From Bdellovibrionales bacterium (GTDB taxonomy: Bacteria; Bdellovibrionota; Bacteriovoracia; Bacteriovoracales; Bacteriovoracaceae): a DNA stretch of 9,656 nt. The stretch is taken from positions 1 through 9,656 of the forward strand of contig SXUH01000348.1 of the NCBI GenBank assembly GCA_005791855.1. The letters are read 5' to 3'. Below, in pieces: positions 1 to 6,165 of the stretch (position 1 is its first letter; each line of letters begins with the position of its first letter). Both the position numbers and the translations under genes were made by a program. The notes below the pieces were generated by a model. The model was not told where the DNA came from. It did no database searches and saw only the letters and a list, made by a program, of their open reading frames with translations.

Positions 1-2
1 GG

Positions 3-998
3 CCCCTCGCGTGGGACGACCTGTGCCTCGAGAGCACGGCGGACCTCGAGGGCCTCCTCGACCTCGCTCTCATGACTCCGGTGAACTCCTTCTTCACCAA
101 CCCCGGGAAGAACTTCAGGCCCATGCTCGTGGACCTGGGCTACCGGCTGAGCCTCCGGGAAGAGCCCCGGCGGGCCCTCGCTCCGGACGTCTCGGAGAAG
201 ATCACCCAGGCGAGCGGGATCGTCGAGGCGATCCACGCCGGCGCTCTGATCATCGACGACATCGAGGACGAGAGCGAAGTCCGGAGGGACGCGCCGACCC
301 TGCACCTGCAGTTCGGGATCCCGCAGGCGCTCAACAGCGGGAACTGGCTCTACTTCTGGGGCCTCAACCAGATCAAGAAGCTGAACCTCTCGGGCGAGGG
401 CACGATGAGGGTCCTGGAGGACTGCCTGGACCTCATGCTCAAGGCCCACTACGGCCAGGCCATCGACATCGCCACCAAGATCGACCAGATCCCGCAGGAG
501 AAGGTCTCCCAGATCTGCTTCGCATCCATCGAACTCAAGACCGGCACCCTCCTGAGCCTCGCCCTCCGGCTCGGCTCCGCCATCGGCGACTCGTCCGCGG
601 AGACCAAGAAGGCCCTCTACCGCCTCGGCGCGAAGCTCGGGGTCGCGCTCCAGATGTTCGACGACATCGGGAACCTCACGCAGCGGAAGTCCGAGGGCCC
701 GAGCAAGCGCCACGAGGACCTCTTCCTCAAGAGGCCCTCGTGGATCTGGGCGCAGGCTTCGCTCCTTCCGAAGCCGGAGTACGACGGCTTCCTCGACGCC
801 GTGTCGGCCCTCCCCGCGGAGGAGAAGCTCGACGCCTGGCTCGCGAGGAATGCGTTCGCCGCCCTCGTGAAGAAGAATGCCAGCGCCTTCCTCGCGGAAA
901 CCCTCCGGGAGGCCCGCGCCCTCTGGGGATCGACCCACCCGGAGACCCTAAGCGTCCTCGAAACCTTCGCACACAAATTGGAGATCTCCTATGTCTAA
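3..998 (+). CDS. crtE: Polyprenyl (probably geranylgeranyl) diphosphate synthase, 5'-partial
   Basis: Trans-isoprenyl diphosphate synthase, cytosolic; it would condense IPP with allylic diphosphates to supply GGPP to the crtB and crtI products of the same operon. The frame is open from the left edge with no stop. The ATG at 72 has no Shine-Dalgarno, and residues before it (LEGLLDLAL) align with the usual family N-terminus, so the true start lies outside the window. Counting from the ATG at 72, the first Asp motif DDIED is at 62-66, followed by the family's RR; a KTGTLLSLALRLG segment matches the conserved KT motif region. Two deviations: the substrate motif reads PGKNFRP rather than GGKRxRP (Lys and second Arg kept), and the second Asp motif is DDIGN (197-201) rather than DDxxD. 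Chain length cannot be read directly; C20 is inferred from the neighbours. It overlaps crtI by 8 nt. Confidence 0.9.
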   Translation, partial: PLAWDDLCLESTADLEGLLDLALMTPVNSFFTNPGKNFRPMLVDLGYRLSLREEPRRALAPDVSEKITQASGIVEAIHAGALIIDDIEDESEVRRDAPTLHLQFGIPQALNSGNWLYFWGLNQIKKLNLSGEGTMRVLEDCLDLMLKAHYGQAIDIATKIDQIPQEKVSQICFASIELKTGTLLSLALRLGSAIGDSSAETKKALYRLGAKLGVALQMFDDIGNLTQRKSEGPSKRHEDLFLKRPSWIWAQASLLPKPEYDGFLDAVSALPAEEKLDAWLARNAFAALVKKNASAFLAETLREARALWGSTHPETLSVLETFAHKLEISYV

Positions 999-2484
999 AC
1001 TCACAGCCGGCGTGATCGGCGGAGGCTTCGGAGGCCTCGCCGCCGCCATTCGCCTTCAGTCCAGCGGCGTCCAGACCACCATCTTCGAGAAGCGGGACAT
1101 GATCGGAGGCCGGGCTTACGTCTACAAGCAGGACGGCTTCACCTTCGACGCGGGCCCGACGGTCATCACGGCCCCGCACTGCCTGGAGGAGCTCTTCGAA
1201 CTCTCAGGCCGGAAGCTCAGCGACTACGTGGAGCTCATCCCGGTGGATCCCTTCTACCGGCTCCTCTGGGACGACGGGTACAAGTTCGACTACGGCCATA
1301 GCATCGAGGAGACCCTCCAGCAGATCAAGGAGAAGTGCCCGGAGGACCACGAAGGGTACCTGAAGTTCCTGGAGTACTCGAAGGAAGTCTTCGAGCAGGG
1401 CTACACCAACCTCGTCCACGTTCCGTTCCTCAACTGGTGGAGCATGATCCGGGTTTCTCCCCAGCTCGCCCGCCTCTCCGCCCACCGGTCCGTGTACTCG
1501 CAGGTCAGCAAGTTCATCAAGGACCCGCACCTGCGGCAGGCCTTCAGCTTCCACTCCCTCCTCGTGGGAGGGAATCCGTTCGACACCTCCTCCATCTACA
1601 CCCTCATCCACTACCTGGAGCGGAAGTGGGGGGTCTTCTTCCCGAGGGGCGGCACGGGCGCACTGATCCAGGCGCTGGTGAAGCTCTACGAAGAGCTCGG
1701 CGGGAAGATCGTCCTCAACGCCGAAGTCGAAAACATCGTCCAGGAGTCCGGCAAGGTCTCCGGCGTCCGGACGAAGACCGGGGACAACTACCACCTCGAC
1801 ATCATCGTCAGCAACGCGGACGTCGTCCACACCTACACCAAGCTCCTCTCGCATGTTCCCGAGCTCGACCGGCAGCGCCGGCGCCTCTCGGGGATGAAGT
1901 ACAGCATGTCCCTCTTCCTCATCTACTTCGGAACCAAGAAGCAGTACCCGGAGATGGCCCACCACTCGGTGATCTTCGGGCCCCGCTTCCGGGAGCTCCT
2001 GAAGGACATCTTCCACCATGGGACCCTGTCCGACGACTTCTCCCTCTACCTCCACGCTCCGTCCCGGACGGACCCGGAGCTCGCCCCTCCCGGAGGAGAA
2101 GCCTTCTACGTGCTGGCGCCGGTTCCGCACCTCGGGATCAGTTCCACGGACTGGGAAGTGGAGGGCCCGCGCTACGCCGACCGGATCCTCACCTACCTGG
2201 AGGAGAAGTACCTCCCGGGTCTCAAGGAGAACATCGTCACCCAGCGGATCTTCACTCCGCTGGACTTCAAGCACGAGCTCAATGCTCACCACGGCTCGGC
2301 CTTCTCCCTCGAACCGGTGCTCACCCAGAGCGCGTTCTTCCGGACCCACAACCGGGACGCGGCCTTGAAGGGCCTCTACTTCGTCGGCGCCGGCACGCAC
2401 CCTGGAGCGGGTGTGCCGGGAGTGGTGAACTCCGCCAAGGCCACGGTGAACCTCATCAGCGAGGACTACAGCCATGTCCAGTGA
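991..2484 (+). CDS. crtI: Phytoene desaturase (CrtI-type carotenoid dehydrogenase)
   Basis: FAD-dependent membrane-associated desaturase that introduces successive double bases into phytoene; the number of desaturation steps (neurosporene or lycopene) cannot be told from sequence. At 497 aa it has the normal CrtI length. The N-terminus carries the Rossmann FAD motif GGGFGG (10-15), Glu33 at the end of the second strand for the adenosine ribose, then GGR (39-41). The C-terminus has the bacterial phytoene desaturase signature YFVGAGTHPGAGVPGVV (463-479), preceded by SLEPVLTQSAFFRTHNRD, typical of CrtI. The start ATG overlaps the crtE stop by 8 nt. GGAG at 980-983, 7 nt upstream inside crtE, fixes the start and lies in a perfect palindrome GGAGATCTCC. 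A carotenoid C-30 desaturase (CrtN) or later-acting desaturase is possible but less likely beside crtE and crtB. Confidence 0.95.
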   Translation: MSKLTAGVIGGGFGGLAAAIRLQSSGVQTTIFEKRDMIGGRAYVYKQDGFTFDAGPTVITAPHCLEELFELSGRKLSDYVELIPVDPFYRLLWDDGYKFDYGHSIEETLQQIKEKCPEDHEGYLKFLEYSKEVFEQGYTNLVHVPFLNWWSMIRVSPQLARLSAHRSVYSQVSKFIKDPHLRQAFSFHSLLVGGNPFDTSSIYTLIHYLERKWGVFFPRGGTGALIQALVKLYEELGGKIVLNAEVENIVQESGKVSGVRTKTGDNYHLDIIVSNADVVHTYTKLLSHVPELDRQRRRLSGMKYSMSLFLIYFGTKKQYPEMAHHSVIFGPRFRELLKDIFHHGTLSDDFSLYLHAPSRTDPELAPPGGEAFYVLAPVPHLGISSTDWEVEGPRYADRILTYLEEKYLPGLKENIVTQRIFTPLDFKHELNAHHGSAFSLEPVLTQSAFFRTHNRDAALKGLYFVGAGTHPGAGVPGVVNSAKATVNLISEDYSHVQ

Positions 2485-3385
2485 GACCCAGGACCTCGCC
2501 GCGAGCGCGCTGAGCAAAGGTTCGAAGAGTTTCCACTTCGCCTCCCTCTTCTTCCCCAGGGACCTCCAGGTGGGCGCGGCCCAGGTCTACTACTGGTGCC
2601 GGCACTGTGACGACCTGGTGGACGAGGCCGTGATCAATTCGGAGAACCTCCCGGAGCTCGTCCAGACGACCTTGAAGATCTGGGACGACGGCTGCGAGGA
2701 GCTCGATCCTCCCTTCCTCGCCATGAGGCAGGCCGTGCGGACCCACCGGATCCCCAAGGAGTACCTCATCGACCTGCTCCTCGGGATGAAGATGGACCTC
2801 TCGCAAACGGTCTACTCTGAGGAAAAACTCCTGGATCTCTACTGCTACCGAGTGGCGGGAACCGTGGGGCTCATGATGTGTCACATCATGGGAGTGTTTA
2901 AGATCGAAGCGCTCGACCAGGCGGTGAAGCTCGGGAAGGCCATGCAGCTCACCAACATCGCCCGGGACATCATGGAAGACAGTAAGCTAGGCCGGGTCTA
3001 CCTCCCCCTCACCTGGCTCCAGGAGGAGGGGCTCACCCACGAGACCTACCTCTACCCGGAGAACAGACCGGCGCTCTTCCGCGTGACCCGGCGACTGCTG
3101 GAGGTTGCGGAGTCGTACTACCAAGAGGGGATGCGCGGGATCTCCGAGCTTCCGTTCCGGGCCGCCTTCGTCATCGCCATCGCCGCGAACTTCTACCGGG
3201 AGATCGGCCGGGAAATCCTGCGGAGAGGGGAGCCCGCGCTCGAGACGAGGGTCGTCGTCGGGCGCTTCCGGAAAGCGTTCCTCCTGCTAAAATCCATCAT
3301 CCACTTTGCGAAGTCCGTCCCCGGTCGTATCATGGACGCAAGAAAACTGATCACCATCGATCAGGTCTGGAGACCGGTAGCATGA
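2474..3385 (+). CDS. crtB: Phytoene synthase (squalene/phytoene synthase family)
   Basis: Head-to-head prenyl transferase joining two GGPP molecules into phytoene, the first committed carotenoid step; peripheral membrane enzyme. At 303 aa it is of usual CrtB length. Visible motifs in order: KGSKSFHFA (15-23); the first Asp-rich motif CDDLVDE (45-51, Asp46, Asp47, Asp50) for Mg2+-diphosphate binding; YCYRVAGTVG in mid-protein, the family's YC..VAG..G motif; and the second Asp-rich motif NIARDIMED (161-169, Asp165 and Asp169) followed by GRVYLP. The start overlaps the crtI stop by 11 nt and has GAGGA at 2461-2465, 8 nt upstream. A C30 dehydrosqualene synthase (CrtM) shares these motifs; the crtE neighbour favours the C40 assignment. 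Confidence 0.95.
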   Translation: MSSETQDLAASALSKGSKSFHFASLFFPRDLQVGAAQVYYWCRHCDDLVDEAVINSENLPELVQTTLKIWDDGCEELDPPFLAMRQAVRTHRIPKEYLIDLLLGMKMDLSQTVYSEEKLLDLYCYRVAGTVGLMMCHIMGVFKIEALDQAVKLGKAMQLTNIARDIMEDSKLGRVYLPLTWLQEEGLTHETYLYPENRPALFRVTRRLLEVAESYYQEGMRGISELPFRAAFVIAIAANFYREIGREILRRGEPALETRVVVGRFRKAFLLLKSIIHFAKSVPGRIMDARKLITIDQVWRPVA

Positions 3386-3960
3386 GCACTAACTTCATCC
3401 AGGAAACCGGGATCTACGTCTCCCGGGTCCGCGAGTTCAAACCCGTCGACTGGGCCGTGTACGTCGTCTGGATCGGCCTCATGCTGGGCCTGCTCTTCGC
3501 CATCTCGGCCTTCGTCTTCTTCGGCTGGAACAGCGGGGTTAGCTTTCCCGCCTACGTCTGGAACCTCCCCGTGGGGACCGCCATCTTCGTCCTCGCCATC
3601 GCCGTCGATACCATCGGCCACCGGACCATCTACAAGGCGGAGCTGCAGAAGGGCGAAGCCCTGGTCCATCACATCACCATCTTCGCGGGCATCTCGAGCT
3701 GCCTGCTCCTCTGCCTGGCGTACTCGTTCCCGGTGGCCCTGAAGGTGCCCTCGCTGGTGATGGTCGCCCTGTCGATCTTCTACAGCGTGATCGACGAGGC
3801 CCTCCACTGGAAGCGCTACCTCGAGGGGAACTCCGACCGGGTGGAGATGTGGAGCCACTTCTTCATCTTCGTGGGCCACTCCATCATGATCCTCTCCTGG
3901 AGCTGGTGGTACCTCGACGGCTACCCCGGAGTGCGGGAGATCCTAAACAACGTCCCCTAG
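3382..3960 (+). CDS. Uncharacterised His/acid-rich integral membrane protein, last gene of the carotenoid operon
   Basis: I do not recognise this 192-aa protein as a named family. Hydropathy by eye gives five membrane segments, about 23-47, 56-79, 96-116, 120-137 and 157-177. Positive residues (R15, R17, K20; R81, K85, K90; K144, R145, R153) put the N-terminus and the TM2-TM3 and TM4-TM5 loops in the cytoplasm. Those same loops and helix ends hold nearly all the buried-type polar residues: D76, H80, E87, E92, H96, H97, D138, E139, H142, E155, H159, and H166 one to two turns deeper. ExxxH (92-96, 155-159) and ExxH (139-142) spacings recall metal-binding helices. It overlaps the crtB stop as ATGA, with GGAG at 3369-3372, so it is translated with the carotenoid genes. 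A role in carotenoid modification or handling is inference. It lacks the HxxHH boxes of CrtZ/CrtW-type di-iron enzymes and does not look like CrtY. Confidence 0.88.
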   Translation: MSTNFIQETGIYVSRVREFKPVDWAVYVVWIGLMLGLLFAISAFVFFGWNSGVSFPAYVWNLPVGTAIFVLAIAVDTIGHRTIYKAELQKGEALVHHITIFAGISSCLLLCLAYSFPVALKVPSLVMVALSIFYSVIDEALHWKRYLEGNSDRVEMWSHFFIFVGHSIMILSWSWWYLDGYPGVREILNNVP

Positions 3961-4065
3961 GAAGTGACTACTCCCTGGACGGTGGGAGGCGGAGTCCACA
4001 GTCTCTCCGACTAACCCGCCGGAACCTCATGCCGATCCTGGCCGCGGGCTTGCTCCCGTAACCTC
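3961..4065 (+). other. Intergenic gap after the crt operon, with a repeated AACCTCATG start-like motif
   Basis: No T-run terminator is visible after the crt operon. CTCCC (3971-3975) and GGGAG (3984-3988) could pair weakly. The 9-mer AACCTCATG occurs twice, at 4023-4031 and 4060-4068; the second copy contains the start codon of the next gene. The first ATG opens a 10-codon reading frame (MPILAAGLLP) that stops at 4059-4061, just before the downstream start. Whether this mini-ORF is translated is unknown, and neither ATG has a convincing Shine-Dalgarno. No promoter is obvious, so the next gene may be read through from the crt operon. Confidence 0.4.
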
Positions 4066-4374
4066 ATGACCAGGTTCCTCATCCCATTGCTGTTCTCCGC
4101 CTCCTGCTGGGGCTACACGGTTCAGAAGTACGTGGCCCTGGGCCTCTCGGCCAACAAGCAGTTCGTCGCCCTCGAAACCTACGGGTACAACTCCCACGAC
4201 AAGTCGTCCTACGCGACCATCACCATCCTGGACGTCTGGTCCCGGAAGTACGTGGGGACCCCCGTGGAGGTCACGGTCCCCGGAGTCGGGGAGCAGGTGC
4301 TGGTCAAGGCACGAGAAGGCGCGAAACAGCGGGCCTCCTCCGAGCTTAGTAAATTCAAGATCTCCCACTAGCCC
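4066..4374 (+). CDS. Small exported protein resembling the N-terminal half of DUF2259
   Basis: A 101-aa protein with a likely Sec signal peptide: Arg3 followed by a hydrophobic run FLIPLLFSASCWG, with cleavage probably near 16. Cys14 is not preceded by a good lipobox, so a lipoprotein is unlikely. The mature part (YVALGLSANKQFVALETYGY, then a Ser/Thr/Ile strand and DVWSRKYVGTPVEV) resembles the opening of DUF2259 predicted secreted proteins (FxAFExYGxxDGSG...IxVIDVxxxxWVxGTPV). Those proteins, as I recall them, run to roughly twice this length. This one ends with a Lys/Arg/Ser-rich helix and a stop, and no C-terminal continuation is seen in any frame downstream. No start codon exists upstream in frame before a TAA at 4012, so 4066 is the start despite lacking a Shine-Dalgarno. 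It may be a natural short form or a decayed gene. Confidence 0.6.
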
Positions 4375-4417
4375 CCTAGGCAAAAAACTCCCCCCGCGGA
4401 GATTTCGAATTCTGGGC

Positions 4418-4449
4418 TAAAATGGTCAGGACTGGAAAATCCCTTCCAG
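4418..4449 (+). promoter_or_regulatory. Putative asnB promoter -10 element and 5'-leader inverted repeat
   Basis: TAAAAT at 4418-4423, in the context CTAAAATGGTC, matches the sigma-70 -10 consensus at five of six positions; no TTGACA-like -35 is seen 16-18 nt upstream. Transcription would begin near 4430, giving a leader of about 36 nt. At its 5' end lies a perfect inverted repeat CTGGAA (4432-4437) / TTCCAG (4444-4449) with a 6-nt spacer. It could be a repressor operator or a small 5' stem-loop. The Shine-Dalgarno AAGGAA follows at 4453-4458. Confidence 0.4.
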
Positions 4450-4465
4450 AGCAAGGAAGCAGACT

Positions 4466-6061
4466 ATGTGCGGATTACTGGCCTACGCGGGCGACGTCGA
4501 CCACCTCCCCGAATTCAAGAAAGTCTTCACCGACCTCCGGCACCGCGGGCCGGACGACACCGAGGTCCTGAAGGTCCCGGAGAACCTCGCCACCCTCTGC
4601 TTCCACCGCCTGGCGATCATGGATCCGTCGGTGAAGGGCCACCAGCCGTTCGTGAACCCGCGGAACGGCAACGTCCTCATCTGCAACGGCGAGATCTACA
4701 ACCACCTCGAACTGCGGAAGGACTACGAGCCGCTCTACCCGTTCGTCTCCCACTCGGACTGCGAGGTCCTCGTCCCCATGTACGACAACCTCGGCATCGA
4801 GGGCATGTGCCAGCACCTGGACGCGGAGTTCGCCCTGGTCATCTGGGACGCGAAGAAGAAGAAGCTCGTGGCGGGCCGCGATCCCATCGGCATCAGGCCC
4901 CTCTTCTACGGCTACACCCAGGAGAACAAGATCCTCTTCGCCTCCGAGCTGAAGGTCCTCGCCCCGTACTGCGCGACGGTCGAAGCCTTCCCGCCGGGCC
5001 ACTACTTCGACGGGGAGAAGTTCCACCGCTACAGGGACCTCACCACCGTCGCCCACAACCAGCCCCAGCAGCTCGAGACGCACCTCCGGGACATCCGGGA
5101 GAAGCTCATCGAGGGCGTGCGCAAGCGCCTCGCGGCCGACGTCCCCGTGGGCTTCCTCCTCTCCGGGGGCCTAGACTCGAGCCTCATCTGCGGCATCGCG
5201 AGCCACCTCACGAAGAAGACCATCACCACCTTCTCCGTGGGCCTCGACCACAACCCCATCGACATCGGCTACGCCAAGGTCGTCGCCGACCACCTGCGGA
5301 GCGACCACCACGAGGTCTACTTCAACAAGCAGGACACGCTCGGGGTCCTCGACCACCTGATCTGGATGCTCGAGACCTGGGACATCACCACCATCCGCGC
5401 CTCCATCGGCATGTACCTCGTCTGCAAGTACGTCCGCGAGAAGACCCCCGTGCGGGTCGTCCTGACCGGGGAGATCTCCGACGAGCTCTTCGGCTACAAG
5501 TACACGGACTTCGCGCCGTCGGCCGAGGCCTTCCAGAAGGAAGCCAAGAAGCGCGTCGACGAGCTCTACATGTACGACGTCCTCCGCGCCGACCGCTCCA
5601 TCGCCGGCAACTCGCTCGAGGCCCGGGTCCCCTTCGGCGACCTCGACTTCGTCCGGACCGTGATGGAGATCCACCCGGAGTTCAAGATGAACACCACCGG
5701 GATGGGGAAGTGGATCCTCCGGAAGGCCTTCGAGGGGACGAACTTCATCCCCGACGAGATCCTCTGGCGGGAGAAGGCCGCGTTCTCCGACGCCGTCGGG
5801 CACTCGATGGTCGACTACCTCAAGGAGTACGCCGACGGGAAGTACGCGGAGGCCGACCTCCTCCGGGCGAAGGAGAAGTACCCCCACGGCACGCCGTTCA
5901 CCAAGGAGTCCCTCCTGTACCGAGACATCTTCGAGAAGCACTTCTCGGGCCACGCGAAGATCCTCCGGGACTTCTGGATGCCGAACAAGGAGTGGAGCAA
6001 CTGCGACGTGAAGGACCCGTCCGCCCGGGTGCTGCCGAACTACGGAAAATCAGGAGTGTAA
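4466..6061 (+). CDS. asnB: Asparagine synthetase (glutamine-hydrolysing)
   Basis: Cytosolic enzyme making asparagine from aspartate, glutamine and ATP. 531 aa, near the 554 aa of E. coli AsnB. Glutaminase domain (about 1-190): the start Met is followed by catalytic Cys2, then RHRGPDD (25-31) and CNGEIYNH with Asn74, Gly75 and Glu76 holding glutamine. Synthetase domain: PP-loop SGGLDSS (233-239), GEISDELFG (335-343), a DRSIAGNSLEARVPF segment, WREKAAFSD, and the C-terminal DPSARVLPNY end typical of true asparagine synthetases rather than antibiotic or exopolysaccharide amidotransferases. Deviations: GEISDE instead of GEGSDE, one Gly missing in the usual FGGYxY, and VPFGD instead of VPFLD. AAGGAA at 4453-4458, 7 nt before ATG, supports the start. 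It has its own promoter-like region and is separated by 104 nt from the MFS gene. Confidence 0.95.
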   Translation: MCGLLAYAGDVDHLPEFKKVFTDLRHRGPDDTEVLKVPENLATLCFHRLAIMDPSVKGHQPFVNPRNGNVLICNGEIYNHLELRKDYEPLYPFVSHSDCEVLVPMYDNLGIEGMCQHLDAEFALVIWDAKKKKLVAGRDPIGIRPLFYGYTQENKILFASELKVLAPYCATVEAFPPGHYFDGEKFHRYRDLTTVAHNQPQQLETHLRDIREKLIEGVRKRLAADVPVGFLLSGGLDSSLICGIASHLTKKTITTFSVGLDHNPIDIGYAKVVADHLRSDHHEVYFNKQDTLGVLDHLIWMLETWDITTIRASIGMYLVCKYVREKTPVRVVLTGEISDELFGYKYTDFAPSAEAFQKEAKKRVDELYMYDVLRADRSIAGNSLEARVPFGDLDFVRTVMEIHPEFKMNTTGMGKWILRKAFEGTNFIPDEILWREKAAFSDAVGHSMVDYLKEYADGKYAEADLLRAKEKYPHGTPFTKESLLYRDIFEKHFSGHAKILRDFWMPNKEWSNCDVKDPSARVLPNYGKSGV

Positions 6062-6165
6062 ACATCGCTGGTTTAAGAGTATCCGACCCGCGGGACAGAG
6101 AATTCTTCCTCGAAAAAAAATTTTACCGAATACCGAAAAATCCGGATTGCCGGTAGAATGGTCGG
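6062..6165 (+). promoter_or_regulatory. AT-rich promoter region of the MFS gene (-10 TAGAAT at 6154-6159)
   Basis: This 104-nt gap is strikingly A/T-rich for the window. It has an A8T4 tract at 6113-6124, about 30-40 nt before the -10, where an UP element or bent DNA would sit, then a short direct repeat ACCGAATACCGAA. TAGAAT (6154-6159) matches the -10 consensus at five of six positions; the hexamer 17 nt upstream (TACCGA) is a poor -35. Expected transcription start is about 6165-6167, which coincides with the MFS start codon. No convincing asnB terminator hairpin is seen. Confidence 0.45.

Noticed and set aside
72..74. ATG at 72 as the crtE start
   Set aside because: No Shine-Dalgarno, and the open upstream frame matches the expected N-terminal helix of the family, so the real start is outside the window.
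11..1015. 334-codon plus-strand frame overlapping crtE
   Set aside because: Pro/Arg/Gly-rich composition in the wrong frame; the crtE frame carries the conserved Asp motifs.
1204..2517. Long minus-strand open frame (437 codons) opposite crtI
   Set aside because: It is antisense to a confidently identified crtI, has E/V/L/R-rich low-complexity composition and no motif. Such frames arise from strong G/C third-position bias.
3971..3988. Possible terminator hairpin after the crt operon (CTCCC / GGGAG)
   Set aside because: Five base pairs with an 8-nt loop and no T-run; not a convincing intrinsic terminator.
4387..4401. Possible minus-strand terminator CTCC-N6-GGAG followed by six T
   Set aside because: The stem is only 4 bp and no minus-strand gene ends here, so it is probably chance.
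5171..5953. 260-codon minus-strand frame opposite asnB
   Set aside because: Antisense to conserved asnB motifs, acidic low-complexity composition, no homology recognised.
6158..6160. Alternative ATG for the MFS gene
   Set aside because: It is out of frame with the transporter and overlaps the -10 element.
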